From positions 1-41,546 of the forward strand of contig CAZSCF010000005.1 of assembly GCA_964605365.1 (NCBI GenBank): DNA of 41,546 nt. Direction: 5' to 3'. Both the position numbers and the translations under genes were made by a program. This DNA is from CAZSCF01 sp964605365. GTDB taxonomy: Bacteria > Patescibacteriota > Minisyncoccia > Moranbacterales > UBA2206. Shown here piece after piece: positions 16,189-21,430 of the stretch (position 1 is its first letter; every line of letters begins with the position of its first letter). Under the pieces are notes generated by a model. The model worked only from the letters and a program-made list of their open reading frames with translations, had not been told where the DNA came from and ran no database searches.

Positions 16189-16464
16189 TCATTCTTCAAT
16201 TTTCAAAGCCTTGCCTTTCACGATCGCCTCGGCAATTTTTATTCTAGCAGAAGATAAAATCCGTTGGAAAGTGCTTTGGGAAGTATTCATCTTTCCTGAA
16301 GCCTCTACTTGTTCTAATTTATCAAAATCCTTAAGCTTAATTGATTCCATTTCTTCTCTTGTCAAAACCACTTCTTCCAAATCATACATTGGGATTCCCT
16401 GCGGTTTAAAATAATGAGCTTTGGGCTTAAAACGTAACCGCTTGCATAATCTTGGCCTAGTCAT
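16189..16464 (-). CDS. DUF134 predicted DNA-binding protein
   Basis: 91 aa matching DUF134 from end to end: MTRPRLCKRL at the start, KPQGIPMYDLEEVVLTREE, then a helix-turn-helix of the sigma70 region-4 type (MNTSQSTFQRILSSARIKIAEAIVKGKAL). Family members are often found next to DUF5320 and dinitrogenase iron-molybdenum cofactor (NifX/NafY-like) genes and are assumed to be small regulators. The DUF5320 gene is immediately upstream here, separated by a terminator-like hairpin. No metal-cofactor gene is in the window. Confidence 0.88.
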   Translation of the reverse strand: MTRPRLCKRLRFKPKAHYFKPQGIPMYDLEEVVLTREEMESIKLKDFDKLEQVEASGKMNTSQSTFQRILSSARIKIAEAIVKGKALKIEE

Positions 16465-16498
16465 AAAATTTTCTTAATTCACTTTATTATATCATCAA

Positions 16499-16553
16499 AA
16501 ACAGCCCTCTCCTCCCTTACTAGCTAAAGAGGGAGAAAGACTGTTTCCGATGG
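16499..16553 (-). terminator. Hairpin terminator between DUF5320 and DUF134 genes
   Basis: Minus strand: AACAG pairs with CTGTT and, inside, CTCCCT pairs with AGGGAG; a short T run follows. It sits right after the DUF5320 stop. The U-tract is short, so termination may be partial, leaving some read-through into DUF134. Confidence 0.55.
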
Positions 16554-16556
16554 AAA

Positions 16557-16814
16557 CTATTTCTTTTCCAGCTCTTTCAGCTCTTCCTCCACCATTTGCA
16601 TCTCTTGTTTTAAATCTTCAATTTCTGATTTCAGCAACTCTTTTCTCTCATTTTTAGGCATCGCTTGATATTTCTGATAGAACCAGCCACACATCGCTCT
16701 GCCGTAACCCCTACCCACACCTAACCCCGAACCAAAACCTTTTCTGCAAGGACCCATTCCTCTTCCTGTCATCGGTCCCATTCCCGTTGGACCTGTTTTA
16801 TCTTGTCTTGGCAT
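16557..16814 (-). CDS. DUF5320 Gly/Met-rich small protein
   Basis: 85 aa. The N-terminal half is a glycine, methionine and arginine-rich low-complexity segment (MPRQDKTGPTGMGPMTGRG, then MGPCRKGFGSGLG and a GYGRAMCGWFYQ end) with two cysteines. The C-terminal half is a Glu/Lys-rich coiled coil (residues about 52-85). I start at the ATG at 16814 because GAGGTGATAAAT directly precedes it, a near-perfect Shine-Dalgarno; a GTG 9 bases upstream overlaps that site. Members of this family accompany DUF134 and iron-molybdenum cofactor-type proteins in anaerobes and candidate phyla. Biochemical function is unknown. Confidence 0.85.
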   Translation of the reverse strand: MPRQDKTGPTGMGPMTGRGMGPCRKGFGSGLGVGRGYGRAMCGWFYQKYQAMPKNERKELLKSEIEDLKQEMQMVEEELKELEKK

Positions 16815-16951
16815 ATTTATCACCTCTCTTTCTATTTAAAAATTTTCTTATTATCTATTATGAGTATATACCCATAACACAATCTTGTCAAATGATAGAT
16901 ATATTTGAAACAATTCTTCTTAAAAAGTTCTGACCTTACCTTGCCCCTGCC

Positions 16952-16975
16952 AAAAAAGAGGCTAATTAAAGCCCC
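16952..16975 (-). terminator. Rho-independent terminator of the tRNA-rpmG operon
   Basis: Minus strand GGGGC and GCCTC arms (one G-U pair) with loop TTTAATTA, then six T. It lies 10 bases after the tRNA-Trp 3' end. Confidence 0.8.
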
Positions 16976-16984
16976 TTTTTCATG

Positions 16985-17055
16985 CACGGGTGGAAGGAGT
17001 CGAACCCTCACTAGCGGTTTTGGAGACCGCCGTTCTACCGCTAAACTACACCCGC
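16985..17055 (-). tRNA. tRNA-Trp (anticodon CCA)
   Basis: 71 nt folding into a standard cloverleaf: acceptor GCGGGTG/CACCCGT (one G-U), D-arm with GCGGTAG, anticodon stem GCGGT/ACCGC with loop CTCCAAA, so anticodon CCA, and T-loop TTCGACT. CCA is not encoded. With UGA used as a stop elsewhere, this is a normal UGG decoder. It lies downstream of rpmG, an order reminiscent of tRNA-Trp before secE-nusG in other bacteria, though secE and nusG do not follow here. Confidence 0.95.
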
Positions 17056-17064
17056 CTACGCTAC

Positions 17065-17095
17065 GCTTCGGCGGGCAAGCCCGCTTCCGCGAAGC
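17065..17095. repeat. Compound GC-rich palindrome between rpmG and tRNA-Trp
   Basis: Inner arms GCGGGC/GCCCGC with a 2-base centre (17071-17084) are enclosed by GCTTCG/CGAAGC (17065-17070, 17090-17095), with 5 extra bases on one side. It may aid release of tRNA-Trp from the rpmG mRNA, or be another REP-like insertion; the base composition is far more GC-rich than the surroundings. Confidence 0.5.
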
Positions 17096-17100
17096 AACTT

Positions 17101-17256
17101 CTATTTCATCTCTTTATGCAAAGTATGTTTTTTGCATTTTGGACAATGTTTTTTCATTTCCAACTTTTCTTTGAGTTTTTTCTTGTTTCGGGTTGTAAAA
17201 TAGTTTATGTTTTTGCAAACTTCGCATTTCAACTTGGCTAAATTCTCTCTTGTCAT
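17101..17256 (-). CDS. rpmG: Ribosomal protein bL33
   Basis: 51-aa large-subunit protein. From the ATG at 17256: MTRENLAKLKCEVCKNINYF, ending HCPKCKKHTLHKEMK. Two CxxC pairs (CEVC, CPKC) make it the zinc-binding (C+) form of bL33. A longer open frame upstream runs through tRNA-Thr and is not coding. It sits inside a tRNA cluster, between tRNA-Thr(GGU) and tRNA-Trp, as in many bacteria where rpmG lies beside tRNA-Trp and secE. Confidence 0.95.
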   Translation of the reverse strand: MTRENLAKLKCEVCKNINYFTTRNKKKLKEKLEMKKHCPKCKKHTLHKEMK

Positions 17257-17292
17257 TTGATTTATTCTTAAACAATTAATATTTTTTACCTG

Positions 17293-17365
17293 AGCCGTTG
17301 ACCAGGATTGAACTGGTGACCTCATCCTTACCATGGATGTGCTCTACCAACTGAGCTACAACGGC
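17293..17365 (-). tRNA. tRNA-Thr (anticodon GGU)
   Basis: 73 nt; acceptor GCCGTTG/CAACGGC perfect, D-arm GCTCAGTTGGTAGAGC, anticodon stem CATCC/GGATG with loop ATGGTAA giving GGU, T-loop TTCAATC. CCA is not encoded. It lies 4 bases from tRNA-Tyr. Confidence 0.95.
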
Positions 17366-17369
17366 AACA

Positions 17370-17456
17370 TGTGGGCAGGGAGGGATTCGAACCCCCGAAG
17401 ACCGAAGTCGGCTGATTTACAGTCAGCTGCGATTGACCACTCCGCCACCTACCCAC
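17370..17456 (-). tRNA. tRNA-Tyr (anticodon GUA)
   Basis: 87 nt class II tRNA: acceptor GTGGGTA/TGCCCAC, anticodon stem GCTGA/TCAGC with loop CTGTAAA giving GUA, a long variable arm typical of bacterial tRNA-Tyr (GACTTCGGTC region), and T-loop TTCGAAT. CCA is not encoded. Confidence 0.95.
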
Positions 17457-17476
17457 TTCAAAATTTTCAAATCCTG

Positions 17477-17668
17477 AGCCATTTGTTGGACTCGGACCGA
17501 CAACCTATTTACCCCGCACCATTTCACCAGAACCACATCGGAGCCAGCGGTCGGATTCGAACCGACGACCTACGGTTTACAAAACCGTTGCTCTAACCAG
17601 CTGAGCTACGCTGGCAAAATGGTGCGGAGCAAGTAAAACCTTTGCTCTGCCAATCAAACTAAAATGGC
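17477..17668 (-). other. tRNA-like outer halves flanking tRNA-Thr(UGU)
   Basis: On the minus strand a tRNA 5' half (acceptor GCCATTT, TA, D-arm GTTTGATTGGCAGAGC with GG and A21) begins at 17668. A matching 3' half (T-arm GTCGG-TCCGAGT-CCAAC, acceptor AAATGGC, then T) ends at 17477. The acceptor strands pair perfectly over 7 bp. Between the halves lies the complete tRNA-Thr(UGU), itself enclosed by an 11-bp inverted repeat (17514-17524 with 17617-17627). No normal anticodon stem forms: after the D-arm the sequence AAGGTTTTAC would suggest anticodon UAC, but the 3' strand of that stem is missing. The T-arm has one mismatch and C in place of the usual T55. It could be a tRNA gene interrupted by insertion, a decayed tRNA, or an unusual precursor. 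Confidence 0.45.
17542..17615 (-). tRNA. tRNA-Thr (anticodon UGU)
   Basis: 74 nt; acceptor GCCAGCG/CGCTGGC perfect, D-arm GCTCAGCTGGTTAGAGC, anticodon stem ACGGT/ACCGT with loop TTTGTAA giving UGU, T-arm GTCGG/CCGAC with loop TTCGAAT. CCA is not encoded. The order Thr(UGU), Tyr(GUA), Thr(GGU) repeats the E. coli thrU-tyrU-glyT-thrT arrangement minus tRNA-Gly. Confidence 0.96.
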
Positions 17669-17680
17669 AATAAAAAAAGA

Positions 17681-18427
17681 TTATTCTCCAAGCAAACGTT
17701 CCAGTCTTTTTATCTTATATTTGACATTTCTGTTGGTTGGACTAAGTTTCATTACTTGTTTAAAGCATTCCTTGGCGTCAACATAATTTTCTATTTCAAC
17801 ATAATATTCGCCCAGTCTTTCATAAGCTTCAATATCTTTGGGATTGGCTGCTACTCTTTCAATCAAAAGTTCCTCTAGCTTATTTTTTGATCCCAAAGCG
17901 GCTTTTGGCAATGTTACGTTCCTGCTGATTATCGGTTCAGTAATTTTTTCCGTCTGCACAGGTACCTTATATTTTTCTTTTTTGACAGTCTTGCTCGTAT
18001 AAATATTTTTCGATTTGTAATCGATTACTTTTTCCAAAATCTCATTTTCTTTTCCGTTTTCTAAATTGTTTTCTTTGTTTGACGAACTTATTCCATTTCT
18101 TCTATTTCTTATTTTGCCTGATAATCCACTAAACCACACTTCCAGCTTTAAAGAAACAGTCCTCATTCTCCTGGTTGTTTTTTCAAGAATAATCAAAAAA
18201 AGATTTTCAACTTTTTTCCAACCATTTTTTTTATTTTCACCTGTTCCTTTCTCAAAAACAGAATTATTTTCAGTTTCTTTTTCTCTCGCAATTTTAGCGA
18301 CATCTTCCAGGCAAGCTTTCTTTATTTTAGAAGAGTTCTTAACCAAAAACACAATAATCCCAACCAAACTTAAAACCACTACTATCGGAGGCAAAATTGA
18401 ATATAACATATCTTTTAAACTTTTCAT
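17681..18427 (-). CDS. Membrane-anchored TPR-repeat protein
   Basis: 248 aa. Residues about 9-30 (ILPPIVVVLSLVGIIVFLV) form a single membrane anchor. A long, charged, poorly conserved middle follows (about 31-185, Lys/Glu/Asn-rich). The C-terminus (about 185-245) holds one to two tetratricopeptide-like helices pairs (IERVAANPKDIEAYERLGEY, then NYVDAKECFKQVMKLSPTNR). TPRs mediate protein contacts, so this could be a scaffold; the partner is unknown. It begins 10 bases after the PSP1 gene and ends 12 bases before the tRNA-like element. It looks like the last gene of the rpsB-tsf-PSP1 run. Confidence 0.75.
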   Translation of the reverse strand: MKSLKDMLYSILPPIVVVLSLVGIIVFLVKNSSKIKKACLEDVAKIAREKETENNSVFEKGTGENKKNGWKKVENLFLIILEKTTRRMRTVSLKLEVWFSGLSGKIRNRRNGISSSNKENNLENGKENEILEKVIDYKSKNIYTSKTVKKEKYKVPVQTEKITEPIISRNVTLPKAALGSKNKLEELLIERVAANPKDIEAYERLGEYYVEIENYVDAKECFKQVMKLSPTNRNVKYKIKRLERLLGE

Positions 18428-18437
18428 CAGAAAAAAA

Positions 18438-19214
18438 TTATTTTAAATCTTCTTTTTTAACACTGATATAATCTCCGTTTTCAAGCTTTATTTTAACTTC
18501 TTGCAAAATGGCATTCAATTCAATAACCGTGCCTTTGCCATAAGCAGTATTGATCGTGCTGTGAAGCTCAGGCATGCCCTTTAACGCCTCCTTATACTGT
18601 TCGGCTTCATATGACAAGCAACACAAAAGTCTTCCGCAAAGCCCGGAAATCCTTTCTGATCCTCGATGAGCCACCTGTTGGATTCTTGCCATTTCCGTGG
18701 TAATGCTTTGCATATTGTTTCCGCCGAATTTCTTACAGCAAAGTTCCCTGCCACAAATTCCATATCCGCCCAACTTTTTAGCTTCATCTCTTGATCCTAC
18801 TTGTTGCATTTTTATTGATTTTTTAAGTTTGCTGGAAAGAATTTTTACCAATTCCCTAAAGTCTATACGGCTATCGGCAGAAAAAGCAAATGTTACTTGT
18901 TTTCCGTCCAGGCTCATTCCAGCATCAATAAATTTCATATCCAAACCTAATTTTTTTGCGCTTTCGCGACAAAAATTCAGATATTCCCTTTTCTTTTCTT
19001 CAAATCCGGCATATTTTTTTTTGTCTCTTTCTGTAGCAATCCTTATAACCTTTCCGTAAGACTTTTCTTTTAAGCTTGGACTGATCTTTTCGACTATTCC
19101 CATTTCCATAAATTGATCAATCATCACAATAATCTGATCACCCTCCTTAAGCTCGATATCGCTGACAAGCAATCTTGGATTATCCCAGAAATAAACAGAC
19201 GTTAAGACTTGCAT
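18438..19214 (-). CDS. PSP1/YaaT-family regulatory protein
   Basis: 258 aa from the ATG at 19214 (an in-frame TTG lies 6 bases upstream). The family signature is clear: residues about 140-190 contain GGYGICGRELCCKKF and later ISGLCGRLLCCLSYE, two Cys-rich CGR-x-LCC motifs, with an N-terminal half (GDQIIVMIDQFMEMGIVEKI) and DSRIDFRELVKILSSKL in between. In Bacillus, YaaT acts with RicA and RicF in an iron-sulfur complex that stimulates RNase Y processing and phosphorelay output; whether those partners exist here is unknown. It follows tsf by 22 bases. The C-terminal KOW-like strand region reads IELNAILQEVKIKLENGDYI. Confidence 0.88.
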   Translation of the reverse strand: MQVLTSVYFWDNPRLLVSDIELKEGDQIIVMIDQFMEMGIVEKISPSLKEKSYGKVIRIATERDKKKYAGFEEKKREYLNFCRESAKKLGLDMKFIDAGMSLDGKQVTFAFSADSRIDFRELVKILSSKLKKSIKMQQVGSRDEAKKLGGYGICGRELCCKKFGGNNMQSITTEMARIQQVAHRGSERISGLCGRLLCCLSYEAEQYKEALKGMPELHSTINTAYGKGTVIELNAILQEVKIKLENGDYISVKKEDLK

Positions 19215-19236
19215 ATTCAAAATCTTTTTTTACAAA

Positions 19237-19821
19237 TTATAATTCCAATCTTGAAAATTCACCTACTTGAATGTTTTCGCCTATTTTTCCAATCTTCTCT
19301 TTTATCAAAGACTCTACGGTCTGTTCCGGATTTTTAACAAACGTCTGACTCAGAAGAGATATTTCTTCTCTGAATTTTTTTTCTTTTCCTTCTAAAATTT
19401 TCGGTATCATATCATCTTTTTTACCTTCATTTTTAAGTTGTTCAGTCCAAATTTCTCTCTCTTTCTCTACAATTTCTTGCGGCACGTCTGTCGAACGAAG
19501 ATATTTGGGATTTAAAGCGGCAATATGCATAGCCACATCCTTAGCCAATTCCTTAAATTCTTCATTTCTAGCCACGAAATCAGTTTCACAATAAAGCTTA
19601 ACCATGGCGCAAAGCCTGTTATTAGAATGCACATAAGACGCTACTATTCCTTCTTGGGTAGTTCTTTCAGATTTTTTGTTGGCTTTTTCTTGTCCTCTCT
19701 TACGAAGTATCTCTATAGTCATTGCCTCATCTCCTGAAGCATCTTCCAATGCCTTCTTAACCTCCACAATTCCTGCGCCGGTTTTTTCTCTTATTTTTTT
19801 TATTTGTTCTAACGTAGACAT
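19237..19821 (-). CDS. tsf: Elongation factor Ts
   Basis: Guanine-nucleotide exchange factor for EF-Tu. 194 aa from the ATG at 19821 (MSTLEQIKKIREKTGAGIVE), the conserved UBA-like N-terminus. The core motif ETDFVARNEEF follows CAMVKLYC, and the C-terminal TFVKNPEQTVESLI matches the family. It is short compared with the roughly 280-aa E. coli protein and closer to the compact Thermus type. An upstream TTG would add 6 residues (MSRLKQ) but is unlikely. It follows rpsB after a 113-base spacer, the standard rpsB-tsf order. Confidence 0.96.
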   Translation of the reverse strand: MSTLEQIKKIREKTGAGIVEVKKALEDASGDEAMTIEILRKRGQEKANKKSERTTQEGIVASYVHSNNRLCAMVKLYCETDFVARNEEFKELAKDVAMHIAALNPKYLRSTDVPQEIVEKEREIWTEQLKNEGKKDDMIPKILEGKEKKFREEISLLSQTFVKNPEQTVESLIKEKIGKIGENIQVGEFSRLEL

Positions 19822-19934
19822 TTGTTTTAATCGACTCAAATCTGCAAATACATATCAATTTTTAATCTGCAAATTTTTTATCACTTACTCGTAAATCAAA
19901 ATGACACTAACATCATTCTGAATAATTATTTAGA

Positions 19935-20747
19935 TTATTTTTTCTCCTCAACATTCCTCTTTTTTTCTTTTCCAATAATAACAGCTTGACAGATATGCGC
20001 TAGCATTAATTTTAAAGAAGAAATCGCGTCTTCATTCGCTGGAATCGGATAATCAATACACTCCGGATCAACATTTGTATCCACTAGCGCCACAATGGGC
20101 AAGCCAATTGCTAGAGCTTCTTTGACAGCTAAATTGTCTTCCCTAAGGGATGTTACAAAAACTGCGGCTGGCAATTTTGTCATTTCTTTTATCCCTCCCA
20201 TTTTCTTTTCCAATCTTTCCAATTCTTCAGATATTTTCATTTGTTCAAACTTTGTATATTTTGAATATTCATTCCTTTTCAATTTTTCCTGACCTTCGCG
20301 TAAAAATCTGGTTCTTTCAGCAATGTTCTTAAAATTAGTAAAAGTTCCACCTAACCATCTTTCCACTACAAATGGCATACCGCATCTTCTGGCAGCCGAC
20401 TTAATCAAATCTTTAGCCTGCTTTTTTGTTCCGATAAAAAGAATTTCCCCTCCATCAGATACGATTTTTTTAATAAAATCCATAGCATCTTCAAGTTTTT
20501 CAACTGTTCGCTGAAGATCAATAATATTTATATCGTTTCTTGTTCCAAAAATATATTTTTCCATTTTTGGATTCTTCCTAGATTTTTGATGCCCAAAATG
20601 AACTCCGTTCTTAAGCATCTTTTGCATACTTACTTCAAGATTTGCAAAATCAAAATCGGCAAAATAATCTTCGCCTTTTTGATCCTTTTTTATTTCTTTT
20701 GGATCTTCATTTTTTTGACCCGCAGAAACAGTCTTCTTTTCTTCCAT
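19935..20747 (-). CDS. rpsB: Ribosomal protein uS2
   Basis: Small-subunit protein, 270 aa. A Lys/Asp/Glu-rich N-terminal extension of about 37 residues precedes the canonical core, which begins MQKMLKNGVHFGHQKSRKNP. Later landmarks are IDLQRTVEKL, FIGTKKQAKDLI, VERWLGGTFTNFKNI, and VALVDTNVDPECIDYPIPAN. The C-terminus ends with a basic/acidic tail. The ATG at 20747 is the only start that keeps the extension; MQKMLKNGV about 40 codons in could also begin a core-only protein. A palindromic leader element lies upstream. Confidence 0.95.
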   Translation of the reverse strand: MEEKKTVSAGQKNEDPKEIKKDQKGEDYFADFDFANLEVSMQKMLKNGVHFGHQKSRKNPKMEKYIFGTRNDINIIDLQRTVEKLEDAMDFIKKIVSDGGEILFIGTKKQAKDLIKSAARRCGMPFVVERWLGGTFTNFKNIAERTRFLREGQEKLKRNEYSKYTKFEQMKISEELERLEKKMGGIKEMTKLPAAVFVTSLREDNLAVKEALAIGLPIVALVDTNVDPECIDYPIPANEDAISSLKLMLAHICQAVIIGKEKKRNVEEKK

Positions 20748-20768
20748 TGTTTTTTATCTCATCAAATA

Positions 20769-20794
20769 CGGTAAACGCAATTGCGAAGTAACCG
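20769..20794 (-). promoter_or_regulatory. Leader hairpin upstream of rpsB
   Basis: A central palindrome CGCAATTGCG is enclosed by CGGT/ACCG arms, 22 bases before the rpsB start. uS2 represses its own operon in other bacteria through the leader, so an autoregulatory site is possible; no consensus was matched. Confidence 0.25.
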
Positions 20795-20884
20795 AAAATA
20801 ATGAGCCTGATCCTTAATTAATTATGCTTTGTCCTGTATGGACAAAACAACCGCTACTTTTTGATAAATACCCAAAAAACAGAT

Positions 20885-20978
20885 ATTTAAGCCTCCTAAA
20901 CCCTGCTTCATACCCGCAAGGTCAGGACGGAAGCCACAAAAAAGTATGAGTTATACGTTTATTTGAACGCTTCTTTAA
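20885..20978 (+). ncRNA. ffs: Signal recognition particle RNA, small bacterial type
   Basis: The conserved apical region GGTCAGGACGGAAGCCAC (20920-20937) carries the GTCAGG Ffh-binding strand and a GGAA tetraloop. It is closed by nested helices: TCATAC/GTATGA, TAAAC/GTTTA and AAGC/GCTT, giving a rod of about 90 nt as expected. The 3' strand of the symmetric loop reads CACA rather than the usual AGCA, and one position beside the tetraloop mispairs, so it is a diverged member. It lies on the plus strand between the rpsB and rpmE promoters. The ends are approximate. A weak TGGACA/TGATAA pair at 20839-20867 could be its promoter. Confidence 0.65.
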
Positions 20979-20998
20979 TATACCAGTGCCGAAGACTC

Positions 20999-21027
20999 TT
21001 GTCAATTGAAATTTTATATGTTAAGAT
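20999..21027 (+). promoter_or_regulatory. Sigma70-type promoter for rpmE
   Basis: TTGTCA (20999-21004), a 17-base spacer, then TAAGAT (21022-21027). Transcription would start near 21034, leaving a leader of about 25 bases. It serves the only plus-strand gene in this part of the window. Confidence 0.55.
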
Positions 21028-21059
21028 AAACCCTGTTAATCAACTCGTTAATGAAATAT

Positions 21060-21347
21060 ATGAAAAAAGGCATACACCCAAAATATCATGATGACGCTAA
21101 AATTATATGCGCTTGTGGCAATGTCATTGAAACAGGCTCGACAACCAAAGAGATGAATGTTGAAATTTGTTCCACTTGTCATCCTTTTTATACAGGCAAA
21201 AAGAAAATACTTGATACAACCGGTAGGGTTGACCGATTTAGAAAGATGGCCGAAAAAGCTGCCATGAAAAAGGCTGATTCAAAAAAATCTAAAAAGGAAA
21301 AAGACAAAAAAACCGTCAAAAAAACCACAGACAAAAAAAAGAAATAG
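21060..21347 (+). CDS. rpmE: Ribosomal protein bL31
   Basis: Large-subunit protein, about 95 aa. MKKGIHPKYHDDAKIICACG, then STTKEMNVEICSTCHPFYTG and TTGRVDRFRKM, are standard. Cysteines in CACG and CSTCHPFYTG keep most of the zinc-binding set. The last 30 residues are an almost pure Lys/Asp tail. Another ATG at 21051 would add three residues (MKY); the downstream one fits the family start better. It has its own promoter and a strong terminator, and stands opposite to its neighbours. Confidence 0.95.
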   Translation: MKKGIHPKYHDDAKIICACGNVIETGSTTKEMNVEICSTCHPFYTGKKKILDTTGRVDRFRKMAEKAAMKKADSKKSKKEKDKKTVKKTTDKKKK

Positions 21348-21369
21348 ACCATCAAAAAATTCTTTTTAA

Positions 21370-21396
21370 AAGCCCCGATTTAATCGGGGCTTTTTT
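21370..21396. terminator. Bidirectional rho-independent terminator between rpmE and the ATPase gene
   Basis: An 11-base arm AAGCCCCGATT pairs with AATCGGGGCTT around one T; six T follow on the plus strand and a T/A run follows on the minus strand. It terminates both convergent genes. Confidence 0.9.
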
Positions 21397-21430
21397 AAAT
21401 TATGGTTATTTGATTGTTGCAAAATTTGAG

